DNA of 64,000 nt from Enterobacter asburiae (GTDB lineage Bacteria; Pseudomonadota; Gammaproteobacteria; Enterobacterales; Enterobacteriaceae). Positions 52,685 to 62,294 of the stretch are shown one piece after another. The notes beneath the pieces are model-generated. The model was not told where the DNA came from and did no database searches. It saw only the letters and a list, made by a program, of their open reading frames with translations. Position 1 is the first letter of the stretch, and each line of letters opens with the position of its first letter. The translations under genes and the position numbers were made by a program. The DNA lies in NCBI RefSeq assembly GCF_024599655.1, contig NZ_CP102247.1, forward strand, positions 3,472,001 through 3,536,000, read 5' to 3'.

Positions 52685-52760
52685 TGGTGGGTGATGACGG
52701 GCTCGAACCGCCGACCCCCTCCGTGTAAAGGAGATGCTCTACCAACTGAGCTAATCACCC
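52685..52760 (-). tRNA. tRNA-Val (anticodon TAC)
   Basis: 76 bases, CCA encoded, anticodon loop TTTACAC, T-loop GGTTCGAGCCC. The only Val gene among the five. Confidence 0.98.
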
Positions 52761-52786
52761 ACTCTGTACTACCGGTATGCGTTAAG

Positions 52787-52862
52787 TGGTGGGTCGTGCA
52801 GGATTCGAACCTGCGACCAATTGATTAAAAGTCAACTGCTCTACCAACTGAGCTAACGACCC
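52787..52862 (-). tRNA. tRNA-Lys (anticodon TTT)
   Basis: 76 bases, CCA encoded; promoter-proximal gene of the operon. Confidence 0.98.
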
Positions 52863-52912
52863 ACTTTTACGCTGTTTTCACGTTGTTTGATATCCCGTGG
52901 CAACGGCGGCAT

Positions 52913-52940
52913 ATATTACTGATTTAAGAATTCAGCGCAA
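52913..52940 (-). promoter_or_regulatory. Probable promoter of the tRNA operon
   Basis: On the minus strand TTGCGC, 16 bases, TAATAT, then a GC-rich stretch with GCCGCCG around the start. The GC-rich discriminator is typical of stringently controlled stable-RNA promoters. Confidence 0.6.
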
Positions 52941-53023
52941 CAAAAATTTCGATGAAGATCACTTAACTGCTTACGAATCATGCTGCACGACCAGAAATAA
53001 CGCGATTTCTGGTCATGCGGTAA

Positions 53024-53818
53024 TCATCCCATCGAATTCAGACGTTTTTGCGCCTGCTTAGCACCTTCGGTACCTGGGAATTTAGAGACCACCTGCTGAT
53101 AAACCGCTTTGGCTTTCGCAGTGTCGCCTTTGTCCTGCATGATGACGCCCACTTTGTACATCGCATCAGGCGCTTTTGGCGATTTCGGGTAATTTTTTAC
53201 CACGGAGGCAAAATAAAACGCCGCATCGTCCTTTTTACCCTTGTTGTAATTCAGCTGACCGAGCCAGTAATTCGCATTTGGCTGATAAGTAGAATCAGGG
53301 TATTTCTTAACAAAGTTCTGAAACGCAGCAAGCGCGTCATCCTGACGAGATTGATCCTGCACCAGGGCAATGGCCGCGTTGTAGTCCGTATTTGCGTCAC
53401 CGCTCTGTACAGGCGCACCTGTTGAAGCAGAAGCATCTGCAGCCGGAGCTGATGTCGCCGCACCGCTCTGATCGCCTGCGGCTGGCTGTGCTTGTGCTGC
53501 TGCACTACCGCTGCTCAGGCTATCTATCTGCAACAAGATTTGCTTCTGACGTTCCACAACCTGGTTAAGCTGATACTGGCTTTCCTGAATCTGGCCGCGG
53601 AGAGCGTCAATATCGCTTTGGTTATCGGAGAGCTGTTGCTGGAGTTGGGTTAAAAGCTGGCTGTGAGCGTTAGAAATACGCTCGAGTTGAGTGACCCGGT
53701 CTTCTACCGAGCCTGAGCCGACACTACTGATTGGTGCCTGAGCAAAAGCGGCCCAGGGGGCCGCTATTCCAACCAGTAACGACAGACTCAACAGATGATG
53801 TCTGAAGTTACTGCTCAT
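53024..53818 (-). CDS. cpoB: Cell division coordinator CpoB (YbgF)
   Basis: A 264-residue periplasmic protein linking the Tol machine to PBP1B. Signal peptide ending AAFA before QAPISS; trimeric coiled coil (about 35-105, DRVTQLERISNAHSQLLTQL); a low-complexity Ala/Ser/Gln linker (105-140); then TPR repeats (DYNAAIALVQDQ, NYWLGQLNYNKGKKDDA, YKVGVIMQDKGDTAKAKAVY). Nine bases behind pal; last gene of the tol-pal cluster. Confidence 0.95.
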   Translation of the reverse strand: MSSNFRHHLLSLSLLVGIAAPWAAFAQAPISSVGSGSVEDRVTQLERISNAHSQLLTQLQQQLSDNQSDIDALRGQIQESQYQLNQVVERQKQILLQIDSLSSGSAAAQAQPAAGDQSGAATSAPAADASASTGAPVQSGDANTDYNAAIALVQDQSRQDDALAAFQNFVKKYPDSTYQPNANYWLGQLNYNKGKKDDAAFYFASVVKNYPKSPKAPDAMYKVGVIMQDKGDTAKAKAVYQQVVSKFPGTEGAKQAQKRLNSMG

Positions 53819-53827
53819 GCAATTCTC

Positions 53828-54349
53828 TTAGTAAACCAGTACGGCACGACGGTTTTTGGAGTAAGCCGCTTCGTCGTGACCCAGTACTGCAGGTTTTTCT
53901 TTACCGTAAGAAACGATGGAGATCTGGTCAGCAGAAACGCCTTTACCCTGCAGGTACATTTTAACAGCGTTAGCACGACGTTCACCCAGGGAGATGTTGT
54001 ACTCTGGAGTACCACGTTCGTCCGCGTGACCTTCTACGGTGACTTTGTAAGATGGGTTGCTACGCAGGAAGTTAGCGTGCGCATCCAGCATCGCAGCGAA
54101 GTCAGAACGGATGTCGTATTTATCCAGATCGAAGTAAACGATGTTGTTCTGCTGCAGCTGCTGCATCTGAAGACGCGCTTGCTCTTCAGAAGACATGTTG
54201 CCATTGCCGTTCGCGTCCATACCGGTGCCGGCACCCATCATGCCTTCGCCGCTCTGGTCATTGCTTGCGTTCTTGTTAGAAGAACACGCTGCGATTGCCA
54301 TTACAGGCAGAGCGATCATCAGCCCCTTCAGCACTTTGTTCAGTTGCAT
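53828..54349 (-). CDS. pal: Peptidoglycan-associated lipoprotein Pal
   Basis: A 173-residue outer-membrane lipoprotein. Lipobox IAAC, lipidated Cys22; a flexible Gly/Met/Asn linker; then an OmpA-like domain with YFDLDKYDIRSDF, VEGHADERGTPEYN and LGERRANAVKMYL, which grip peptidoglycan and TolB. The start at 54349 equals E. coli length. Confidence 0.97.
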   Translation of the reverse strand: MQLNKVLKGLMIALPVMAIAACSSNKNASNDQSGEGMMGAGTGMDANGNGNMSSEEQARLQMQQLQQNNIVYFDLDKYDIRSDFAAMLDAHANFLRSNPSYKVTVEGHADERGTPEYNISLGERRANAVKMYLQGKGVSADQISIVSYGKEKPAVLGHDEAAYSKNRRAVLVY

Positions 54350-54384
54350 TTCTATGATTCCTTTAGTAATCAATTAATTATTAT

Positions 54385-55677
54385 TTACAGATACGGCGAC
54401 CAGGCAGGTGATTTTACCTGTCCATCAGTTGCCGGAATACGCGCTTTGAAACGCCCATCTGTAGAAACCAGATTCAGCACAGATCCCATCCCCTGAGAAG
54501 AGCTGTAGATTACCATCGTGCCGTTAGGTGCCAGACTTGGCGTTTCATCCAGGAACGTTGACGACAGAACTTGAACGCCACCCGCTACCAGATCCTGTTT
54601 GGCAATGTGCTGCTGCCCACCGTTGGAGCTCACCATTACCATAAATTTACCGTCGGTGCTCACGTCTGCGTTCTGGTTCTGCGAACCTTCCCAGGTAATA
54701 CGCTGCGGAGCACCGCCGTTGATGTTGACTTTATAGATTTGTGGACGGCCAGCCTGGTCAGAGGTAAACGCCAGGTTTTGACTGTCCGGGAACCATGAAG
54801 GTTCGGTGTTATTGCTGCGACCGTCGGTCACCTGACGGATCTGGCCAGAGCCAATGTCCATCACGTACAGGTTCAGGCTACCGGTTTTTGACAGCGCAAA
54901 GGCCAGTTTAGACCCGTCCGGAGAGAACGAAGGCGCACCGTTGTGACGTGGGAAAGAGGCAACCTGACGAACAGCACCGTTTGCCAGCGTCTGGATAACC
55001 AGCGCTGAACGGCCGCTTTCGAAGGTCACATAGGCCAGTTTAGAACCGTCCGGAGACCAGGCTGGAGACATCAGCGGCTGTGAAGAACGTTTCACCAGGA
55101 ACTGGTTGTAGCCGTCGTAGTCAGATACGCGCAGCTCATACGGGAACTGACCACCGTTGGTCTGCACCACATAAGCAATACGGGTACGGAACGCCCCTTT
55201 AATGCCGGTCAGTTTTTCAAATACCGCATCGCTGGCAGCGTGTGCCGCGTAGCGCAGGTACTGCTTAGTGACCTTGTAAGAGTTCTGTGCCAGAACGGTA
55301 CCCGGTGCACCGCCGGTATCCACCAGCTGCCAGGCCACGTTGTAGGAGCCGTCCGGGTTAGGCGTAACCTGACCCACAACCACGGCATCAATACCCAGTG
55401 CAGACCATGCAGCAGGCTGTACTTCCTGCGCGCTACCCGGCTGCTGAGGCAGACGAGAACGATCTAACGGGTTGAATTTACCGCTGTTACGCAGGTCAGC
55501 CGCCACGATGCCACCGGCATCTTCAGGTGCAGCGCCAGGACCGGCCCACTGGAACGGAACAACACCGATTGGGCGTGCCGAGTCCACCCCCTGGGTGATC
55601 TCGATACGTACTTCTGCGTGCAGTACTGCTGCCCACAGCATTAAAAAACCAAATGCTACACGTAATGCCTGCTTCAT
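54385..55677 (-). CDS. tolB: Tol-Pal system translocation protein TolB
   Basis: Periplasmic, 430 residues. Signal peptide ending VLHA before EVRI; an N-terminal domain, then a six-bladed beta-propeller with repeated SPDGSKLA-type strands (near 210, 255, 300). Binds Pal or TolA. The second of two adjacent ATGs is preferred because it gives the E. coli length and better spacing to GGGAG. Confidence 0.96.
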   Translation of the reverse strand: MKQALRVAFGFLMLWAAVLHAEVRIEITQGVDSARPIGVVPFQWAGPGAAPEDAGGIVAADLRNSGKFNPLDRSRLPQQPGSAQEVQPAAWSALGIDAVVVGQVTPNPDGSYNVAWQLVDTGGAPGTVLAQNSYKVTKQYLRYAAHAASDAVFEKLTGIKGAFRTRIAYVVQTNGGQFPYELRVSDYDGYNQFLVKRSSQPLMSPAWSPDGSKLAYVTFESGRSALVIQTLANGAVRQVASFPRHNGAPSFSPDGSKLAFALSKTGSLNLYVMDIGSGQIRQVTDGRSNNTEPSWFPDSQNLAFTSDQAGRPQIYKVNINGGAPQRITWEGSQNQNADVSTDGKFMVMVSSNGGQQHIAKQDLVAGGVQVLSSTFLDETPSLAPNGTMVIYSSSQGMGSVLNLVSTDGRFKARIPATDGQVKSPAWSPYL

Positions 55678-55811
55678 CATATCTCCCTTATCCGGGTAAC
55701 CTTACCCACGATAATTTAGCAGAATGTTAACAAACTCAAATAGACAAAACTACCAGAACCCTGTGACTAAACCTGGTCTATTTTTCCCCGTTTGCACGGG
55801 GAAAATGTAAC

Positions 55812-57113
55812 TTAAGGTTTGAAGTCCAGCGGCGCATTTTTAAAGACTTCGTAAACGGCCTGAGACGGCGGTTTAGGCATCTTCGCCTGACGCGCTGCAG
55901 CCAGGGCCGCAGTACATAAAGCCGGGTCGCCACCTTCAGACTTAATATCCAGCAGCATGCCGTCCGGAGCCAGTTTTATACGCAACGTACACGTTTTACC
56001 GGTATAGGAAGACGCATCATAGAATCGGCTTTCAATAGCGGATTTAATCTGCGCGGCATAACCGTTGATTTCAGCCCCGCTCGCACCGTTACTCTTAGTG
56101 TTACCACTTCCGGTCGGCGCTGCGTTGTTTCCTTTCGCCCCACCGCCCGCTTTCGGTGCATTCTTACCGGAGCTCAAATCGCCCAGCAGATCGTCAACCC
56201 CTGCGGCGGCAGCAGCTTTTTCAGCGGCGGCAGCCTTCTTCGCAGCGGCTTTTTCAGCTGCTGCTTTCTTATCGGCAGCGGCCTTCTCAGCTGCAGCTTT
56301 TTTATCAGCAGCGGCTTTTTCTGCGGCGGCTGCTTTTTCTGCTGCCGCTTTCTCAGCAGCAGCCGCTTTCTTAGCGGCCTCGGCAGCAGCTTTCTTCTCT
56401 GCGTCCTGAGCGGCTTTCTTCGCGGCTTCGGCTTCCGCTTTCTTCTGAGCATCAGCAGCGGCTTTCTTCGCAGCTTCCGCTTCGGCTTTCTTCTGAGCAT
56501 CGGCAGCGGCTTTCTTCGCCGCTTCCGCTTCAGCTTTCTTCTGGGCATCAGCCGCGGCTTTCTTCGCAGCTTCTGCTTCAGCTTTCTTCTGAGCATCGGC
56601 AGCGGCTTTCTTCGCCGCTTCTGCCGCTAATTTTGCCTGGGCATCAGCCTGTGCTTTCGCGTCCGCTGCGGCTTTTGCTGCCGCCTCTTCCGCCTGCTTT
56701 TGCTGTTCCTGGGCTTTCTTCGCGGCCTCTTCGGCTTGTTTCTGCTGCTCCGCCTGCTCTTTCGCAGCTTCCTGCGCCTGCAAACGTTCTTTCTCAAGCT
56801 GCTTCAGACGCTCCTGCTCTGCGGCCTGCTTTTCACGCAGTTCTTCCGCCTGCTGTTGCGACTGTTTTTCGCGCTGCTCTTCAGCCCGTTTGGCACTCGC
56901 CTTCTGCTGTTGTTCGCGATTATAGTTCTGTACTACCGCACCGGGATCCACCATCACGGCGTCAATGGAAGACCCTCCACCGCCGCCGGCTGATGCATCA
57001 ATATGCTCGTCGAACGAACTCCAGATCAGCGCTGCAAAGAGAATAACGTGCAGCACTGCGGAGACGATTATCGCTCGCTTAAGCTTGTCGTTCTGTTCGG
57101 TTGCCTTTGACAC
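55812..57113 (-). CDS. tolA: Tol-Pal system protein TolA
   Basis: A 433-residue proton-motive-force link between the inner membrane and Pal/TolB. N-terminal helix (about 14-34); a very long Ala/Lys/Glu helical domain (about 60-310) containing four near-perfect 16-residue repeats; then a Gly/Asn linker and the globular domain III with YTGKTCTLRIKLAPDGMLLD. Slightly longer than the E. coli protein (421). Confidence 0.96.
   Translation of the reverse strand: MSKATEQNDKLKRAIIVSAVLHVILFAALIWSSFDEHIDASAGGGGGSSIDAVMVDPGAVVQNYNREQQQKASAKRAEEQREKQSQQQAEELREKQAAEQERLKQLEKERLQAQEAAKEQAEQQKQAEEAAKKAQEQQKQAEEAAAKAAADAKAQADAQAKLAAEAAKKAAADAQKKAEAEAAKKAAADAQKKAEAEAAKKAAADAQKKAEAEAAKKAAADAQKKAEAEAAKKAAQDAEKKAAAEAAKKAAAAEKAAAEKAAAAEKAAADKKAAAEKAAADKKAAAEKAAAKKAAAAEKAAAAAGVDDLLGDLSSGKNAPKAGGGAKGNNAAPTGSGNTKSNGASGAEINGYAAQIKSAIESRFYDASSYTGKTCTLRIKLAPDGMLLDIKSEGGDPALCTAALAAARQAKMPKPPSQAVYEVFKNAPLDFKP
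56410..56601. repeat. Four 48-bp tandem repeats inside tolA
   Basis: Units at 56410, 56458, 56506 and 56554, each encoding 16 residues of the form KKAEAEAAKKAAADAQ with mostly silent differences; a partial fifth begins at 56602. Such repeats change length by slippage or recombination. Confidence 0.92.
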
Positions 57114-57141
57114 TATCGGTTCCCAAAAACTACGCGGATGA

Positions 57142-57570
57142 TCAAATAGGTTGGGTCATTAAGCCAACTGACTTAACACCCGCACTATGTAGCAAGTTCA
57201 GCGCTTTAATAATTTCATCGTAGGGTACGTCTTTCGCGCCACCGATTAAGAAGACCGTTTTCGGATTTGACTCCAGGCGACGCTGCGCTTCAGCAATCAC
57301 CTGCTCAGGCGGCAGCTGATCCATACGATCTTTCTCGACCACGACGCTGTATTGCCCTACGCCGGAAACCTCAATGATAACCGGAGGATCGTCATTGGTG
57401 CTCACCGCCTGTGATTCTGTCGCATCCGGCAGATCCACTTCCACGCTCTGGGTAATGATTGGCGCTGTCGCCATAAAGATCAGCAGCAGTACCAGCAGGA
57501 CGTCCAGCAGTGGAACGATATTGATTTCGGACTTGAGCTCGCGACGACCTCGTCCACGCGATCTGGCCAT
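57142..57570 (-). CDS. tolR: Tol-Pal system protein TolR
   Basis: A 142-residue ExbD-like stator subunit. A short cytoplasmic N-terminus, one helix (about 22-41, PLLDVLLVLLLIFMATAPI) with the critical Asp, then a periplasmic domain. Three bases after tolQ. Confidence 0.96.
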   Translation of the reverse strand: MARSRGRGRRELKSEINIVPLLDVLLVLLLIFMATAPIITQSVEVDLPDATESQAVSTNDDPPVIIEVSGVGQYSVVVEKDRMDQLPPEQVIAEAQRRLESNPKTVFLIGGAKDVPYDEIIKALNLLHSAGVKSVGLMTQPI

Positions 57571-57573
57571 GGT

Positions 57574-58266
57574 TTACCCCTTGTTGCTCTCGGTGCTGGT
57601 AAACGCCTGACGGTGCAGAATCGCAGTGAACTCTTCCATAAAGTTGTCGTAGTTCAGTTCCAGTTTGTTCACGCGCTGGTTTAGACGGTTGTAAGCCATA
57701 ACCGCCGGAATTGCCGCAAACAGACCGATAGCGGTCGCAATCAGTGCTTCAGCGATACCCGGTGCAACCATCTGCAACGTCGCCTGCTTCACCGCGCCCA
57801 GCGCGATAAAGGCGTGCATGATCCCCCACACGGTACCAAACAGGCCGATATACGGGCTGATGGAACCGACGGTGCCGAGGAATGGAATATGCGTTTCGAG
57901 ATTTTCCAGCTCGCGGTTCATAGAGATGCGCATCGCACGCGAGGCACCTTCCACCACCGCTTCCGGCGCATGATTGTTTGCACGATGCAGACGGGCAAAC
58001 TCTTTGAAACCGCTATAAAAAATTTGCTCGGAGCCTGTAAGGTTTTCACGGCGCCCCTGGCTTTCCTGATACAGACGAGAAAGCTCAATACCCGACCAGA
58101 ACTTATCTTCAAAGGCTTCGGCTTCACGGCCAGCGGCATTGAGGATACGCGTTCTCTGGATGATGATGGCCCAGGATGCGATTGAAAAACCAATCAAAAT
58201 CAACATGATAAGTTTAACCAGAAGGCTTGCCTTCAGGAACAAATCAAGGATATTCATGTCAGTCAC
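57574..58266 (-). CDS. tolQ: Tol-Pal system protein TolQ
   Basis: A 230-residue ExbB/MotA-type proton channel with three helices (about 18-38, 135-157 and 167-190). Conserved: GTVGSISPYIGLFGTVWGIM and EALIATAIGLFAAIPAVMAYN. The start overlaps the ybgC stop (ATGA). Confidence 0.96.
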   Translation of the reverse strand: MTDMNILDLFLKASLLVKLIMLILIGFSIASWAIIIQRTRILNAAGREAEAFEDKFWSGIELSRLYQESQGRRENLTGSEQIFYSGFKEFARLHRANNHAPEAVVEGASRAMRISMNRELENLETHIPFLGTVGSISPYIGLFGTVWGIMHAFIALGAVKQATLQMVAPGIAEALIATAIGLFAAIPAVMAYNRLNQRVNKLELNYDNFMEEFTAILHRQAFTSTESNKG

Positions 58267-58667
58267 TGCTTAAACTCCGCGACAATAGACTTAGGAAGCG
58301 CACGAGGCTTCATTATGGTTGGATCAACACAAACAATCAGTACTTCAGCTGAGTTCAGTACGGTATTTTCTGCGTTGACTATCCGCTGCGTGAAAACCAG
58401 TGAGGTCCCGCGCATTGATGTAATTTCAGTTTGGACTTCGAGCATATCGTCGAGTCTGGCAGGCGCAAAATACTCAAGCGTCATCTTGCGAACCACGAAG
58501 GCAACTCGCTCAGCCAACAGTACCTGTTGACTAAAGTGATGATGGCGCAGCATCTCTGTGCGTGCCCGTTCATAAAAAGCAACGTAGCTGGCGTGGTAAA
58601 CCACACCACCGGCATCGGTATCTTCGTAATAGACACGAACCGGCCATCGAAACAGCGTTGTATTCAC
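58263..58667 (-). CDS. ybgC: Acyl-CoA thioesterase YbgC (hotdog fold)
   Basis: 134 residues. The 4-hydroxybenzoyl-CoA thioesterase motif YYEDTDAGGVVYHASYVAFY near 13 carries the catalytic Asp. It opens the ybgC-tolQRAB-pal-cpoB operon; the link to Tol function is by operon only. Confidence 0.95.
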   Translation of the reverse strand: MNTTLFRWPVRVYYEDTDAGGVVYHASYVAFYERARTEMLRHHHFSQQVLLAERVAFVVRKMTLEYFAPARLDDMLEVQTEITSMRGTSLVFTQRIVNAENTVLNSAEVLIVCVDPTIMKPRALPKSIVAEFKQ

Positions 58668-58815
58668 TTTACATCCCGGTAATGCAACAAAAGTTAATGC
58701 TTTTAAACTTCGCTACTATACGCGCGGGAAAGAGGGTTGGGAATGGGAGAAAGTAAACGGAGAGTAAATTTTTATGGGCTTGGGTAAGCCCATAACGTTA
58801 ACGGACATTTCTTAT

Positions 58816-59106
58816 TCAGAAGAAGAAGAAAATCAAACCGGCGAGAAGCACCAGATCGGCAATCAGCGGGCAAAAAATTCCCTGCCAGTGAACGGCTTTC
58901 GGACGAAAGCCCACGCCGTGGATCACACCTGCACACACCGCCCACATAATGAGGAAGCCGTGCCAGATTTCAAGCTCGCTGGTTTTCGCTGCAAAGCGCG
59001 AAGGGTCCCAGAAGATACAACCTGCCAGCAGTAATGCCATCACTAAAGAAAGCGCCCGTAACGGGCGCTTGTCCATTACCGCATATAACGTTGCGATAAT
59101 ATTCAT
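58816..59106 (-). CDS. ybgE: Cyd operon protein YbgE
   Basis: A 96-residue membrane protein with three hydrophobic segments (about 17-32, 48-64 and 78-96), ending in FFFF. It shares one base with the cydX stop. Part of cydABX-ybgE; the role is unknown. Confidence 0.93.
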   Translation of the reverse strand: MNIIATLYAVMDKRPLRALSLVMALLLAGCIFWDPSRFAAKTSELEIWHGFLIMWAVCAGVIHGVGFRPKAVHWQGIFCPLIADLVLLAGLIFFFF

Positions 59107-59219
59107 TAGTGTTTTTCTTCACCCGCTTTGGTCGCTTCGACGTGCTCAAGCGCCAGGGCAGTGATGACACCAAATGCACAGGCAAGAAGCGTCCCTAAAA
59201 TCCATGCGAAATACCACAT
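59106..59219 (-). CDS. cydX: Cytochrome bd-I small subunit CydX
   Basis: A 37-residue single-helix subunit needed for stable, active cytochrome bd. It starts MWYFAWILGTLLACAFGVIT and ends in a charged tail; very close to E. coli CydX (also 37 residues). It lies 14 bases after cydB. Confidence 0.96.
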   Translation of the reverse strand: MWYFAWILGTLLACAFGVITALALEHVEATKAGEEKH

Positions 59220-59233
59220 ATTCAGCTCCTTAC

Positions 59234-60373
59234 TTAGTACATAGAGTGGGTGTTGCTTTCGATATGTTCTTTCGTGATGCGACCGAACATTTTCCAGTAA
59301 CACCAGATGGTGTAGGCCAGAACAATCGGAACGAACACGCAAGCAACATACGTCATCAGGTTCAGCGTCATATGGCTGGACGTTGCATCCCACATGGTCA
59401 GGCTAGCATTCAGCATGGTGCTGGATGGCATGACGAATGGGAACATCGCAATACCCGATGTCAGGATGATGCACGCCAGGGTCAGTGATGAGAATACGAA
59501 CGCCAGAGCGCCTTTCTCCAGACGAGACGTCAACACGGTCAGCAGCGGCAGCAATACGCCCAGAGCCGGGATAGCCCACAGCGCAGGGGTATTGTTAAAG
59601 TTCACCAGCCATGCACCTGCCTGACGCGCCACTTCTTTGGTCAGCGGGTTAGACGGGGCCGTATGGTTAATCGCAGACGTCACCACGTAGCCATCAATGC
59701 CGTACACCACCCACACACCGGCCAGCGCGAAGCAGACCAGCGTCACCAGTGCCGCAACCTGAGCAGTAGCACGGGAACGCAGGTGCAGTTCACCAACCGT
59801 ACGCATCTGCAGGTAGGTTGCGCCCTGAGTGATGATCATCGCCACGCTCACCACGCCTGCCAGCAGACCAAACGGATTCAGCAGCTGGAAGAAGTTACCG
59901 GTGTAGTAAAGACGCATGTATTCGTCCAGGTGGAACGGTACGCCCTGCAGCAGGTTACCGAACGCCACGCCGATCACCAGCGGTGGAACGAAGCTACCGA
60001 TGAAGATGCCCCAGTCCCACATGTTGCGCCAGCGGGTGTCTTCAATCTTAGAACGGTAGTCGAAACCGACCGGACGGAAGAATAAAGAGGCCAGCACCAG
60101 AATCATCGCCACATAGAAGCCGGAGAACGCAGCCGCGTAGACCATCGGCCAGGCAGCGAACAGCGCGCCGCCTGCGGTGATCAGCCACACCTGGTTACCG
60201 TCCCAGTGAGGGGCGATGGAGTTGATCATGATTCGACGCTCGGTGTCATTACGACCGAGGAAACGGGTGAGCATCCCCACCCCCATGTCGAAACCATCCG
60301 TGACGGCGAAACCGATCAGCAGAACGCCGATCAACAGCCACCAGATAAAACGCAATACTTCATAATCGATCAT
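59234..60373 (-). CDS. cydB: Cytochrome bd-I ubiquinol oxidase subunit II CydB
   Basis: A 379-residue polytopic subunit (about eight helices) that pairs with CydA. Conserved N-terminus YEVLRFIWWLLIGVLLIGFA, DGFDMGVGML near 29 and APHWDGNQVWLITAGGALFA near 54. Between cydA and cydX. Confidence 0.97.
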   Translation of the reverse strand: MIDYEVLRFIWWLLIGVLLIGFAVTDGFDMGVGMLTRFLGRNDTERRIMINSIAPHWDGNQVWLITAGGALFAAWPMVYAAAFSGFYVAMILVLASLFFRPVGFDYRSKIEDTRWRNMWDWGIFIGSFVPPLVIGVAFGNLLQGVPFHLDEYMRLYYTGNFFQLLNPFGLLAGVVSVAMIITQGATYLQMRTVGELHLRSRATAQVAALVTLVCFALAGVWVVYGIDGYVVTSAINHTAPSNPLTKEVARQAGAWLVNFNNTPALWAIPALGVLLPLLTVLTSRLEKGALAFVFSSLTLACIILTSGIAMFPFVMPSSTMLNASLTMWDATSSHMTLNLMTYVACVFVPIVLAYTIWCYWKMFGRITKEHIESNTHSMY

Positions 60374-60388
60374 TTGATGACTCCTGTC

Positions 60389-61957
60389 TTAGCGTGCCGG
60401 CTGCGTAGTCGCGGTGGACTGCTCGTAGTGATAGCGACCGGTTTTCAGGCTGCTTGGGCCAAGGCGCGCGAACTTGAACATCAGGAACAGTTCAGCCACC
60501 AGGAACAGGGTGTAGAGACCACAAATCAGCAGCATGGAGAAGATCAGGTCGCCCGCTGTCAGGGAAGAGTTCGCTACCGCCGTTGGCAGTACCTCACCAA
60601 TCGCCCATGGCTGACGGCCATACTCCGCAACAAACCAGCCGGATTCGATAGCGATCCACGGCAGTGGAATACCGTACAGCGCGGTGCGCAGCAGCCATTT
60701 TTTCTCGCCGATGCGGTTGCGAATCACGGACCAGAAGGACGCCGCAATGATCAGCAGCATGATGATGCCGCAGCCCACCATGATACGGAATGCGAAGTAC
60801 AGAGGCGCAACGCGTGGAATCGAGTCTTTGGTGGCCATCTGGATCTGCGCTTCTGTCGCATCAGAAACATTCGGGGTATAGCGTTTCAGGAGCAGACCGT
60901 AACCCAGATCTTTCTTCACGTCGTTGAACTGGTCGCGAACAGCCTGGTCGGTAGAACCGGCACGCAGCTGTTCCAGCAGCGAGTAGGCTTTCATACCGTT
61001 ACGGATACGCTCTTCGTGCTGAACCATCAGCTCTTTCAGACCGGTCACCTGCTTATCAACAGAACGGGTGGCGATGATACCCAGCGCGTAAGGGATCTGA
61101 ATAGCGAAGCGGTTTTCCTGCGCGTCCTGATCGGGAATACCGAACAGCGTAAAGGCAGCAGGCGCCGGTTGGGTTTCCCATTCGGCTTCGATGGCGGCCA
61201 GTTTGGTTTTCTGCACGTCACCCATTTCGTAACCGGATTCATCACCCAGAACGATAACAGAGAGGATTGCAGCCATACCAAAGCTTGCAGCGATAGCAAA
61301 GGAGCGCTTAGCAAACGCGAAATCACGACCGCGCAGCATGTAGTAAGAACTGATACCCAGGATAAACATCGCGCCGCACACATAGCCAGAAGCAACGGTG
61401 TGAACGAATTTAACCTGCGCAACCGGGTTCAGAACCAGCTCGGCAAAGCTGACCATCTCCATACGCATGGTTTCGAAGTTGAAATCAGACGCGATAGGGT
61501 TCTGCATCCAGCCGTTCGCCACCAGGATCCACAGCGCGGACAGGTTCGAACCTAATGCCACCAGCCAGGTCACCGCCATATGCTGGACTTTACCCAGACG
61601 GTCCCAACCGAAGAAGAACAGACCTACAAAGGTGGATTCGAGGAAGAATGCCATCAGACCTTCAATGGCCAGCGGCGCACCGAAGATATCCCCTACATAG
61701 TGGGAATAGTAAGACCAGTTAGTCCCGAACTGGAACTCCATGGTCAAACCGGTTGCCACGCCCAGTGCGAAGTTGATACCAAACAACTTGCCCCAGAACT
61801 TGGTCATATCTTTATAAATCTGTTTGCCGGAGAGAACGTATACCGTTTCCATAATGGCCAGCAGGAACGCCATACCGAGCGTCAGTGGCACAAACAGGAA
61901 GTGGTACATCGCGGTCAAGGCAAACTGTAAGCGCGACAGTTCGACTATATCTAACAT
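60389..61957 (-). CDS. cydA: Cytochrome bd-I ubiquinol oxidase subunit I CydA
   Basis: The catalytic subunit, 522 residues. His19 and His186 (VKFVHTVASG) are haem ligands; Met393 lies in FRIMVGCG; the Q-loop follows GDESGYEMGDVQKTK near 257, with the GRQPWAIGEVLPTAVANSSL motif near 448. The second of two adjacent ATGs is used, five bases after AAGGAG. Confidence 0.97.
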   Translation of the reverse strand: MLDIVELSRLQFALTAMYHFLFVPLTLGMAFLLAIMETVYVLSGKQIYKDMTKFWGKLFGINFALGVATGLTMEFQFGTNWSYYSHYVGDIFGAPLAIEGLMAFFLESTFVGLFFFGWDRLGKVQHMAVTWLVALGSNLSALWILVANGWMQNPIASDFNFETMRMEMVSFAELVLNPVAQVKFVHTVASGYVCGAMFILGISSYYMLRGRDFAFAKRSFAIAASFGMAAILSVIVLGDESGYEMGDVQKTKLAAIEAEWETQPAPAAFTLFGIPDQDAQENRFAIQIPYALGIIATRSVDKQVTGLKELMVQHEERIRNGMKAYSLLEQLRAGSTDQAVRDQFNDVKKDLGYGLLLKRYTPNVSDATEAQIQMATKDSIPRVAPLYFAFRIMVGCGIIMLLIIAASFWSVIRNRIGEKKWLLRTALYGIPLPWIAIESGWFVAEYGRQPWAIGEVLPTAVANSSLTAGDLIFSMLLICGLYTLFLVAELFLMFKFARLGPSSLKTGRYHYEQSTATTQPAR

Positions 61958-62294
61958 CATGACTCCTTGCTCATCGCATGAAGACTCCGAGAGTGAACCC
62001 CGTCAGAGAGAGATCCACACGCATGCCCCAATACAAATTATTCGCATCCTTGTCGTCGTTATTACTTTGAAGAAGGATAAAAACGATGACGTGAGGTTAC
62101 AAATACGTTAATAAAAAACTCAAATTGATCCCGCAAATATAATACGCTGCAAAACCCTTACAATAAACAGGTTTTTATTGAATCACATTTACGTTTTTCG
62201 ACGGTGATCAATTTATAGCAAAATTACCACTTTTCGGCCATTTTGATCGGGGACAATTTAGCGCTTTTCAGCGTCTTTTTCCAAGGATTAAACT

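Noticed and set aside
58772..58793. Hairpin ATGGGCTT / AAGCCCAT between ybgE and ybgC as a terminator
   Set aside because: On the minus strand the stem is followed by AAAAATTT rather than a T-run, so it is not a standard intrinsic terminator for the cyd genes.
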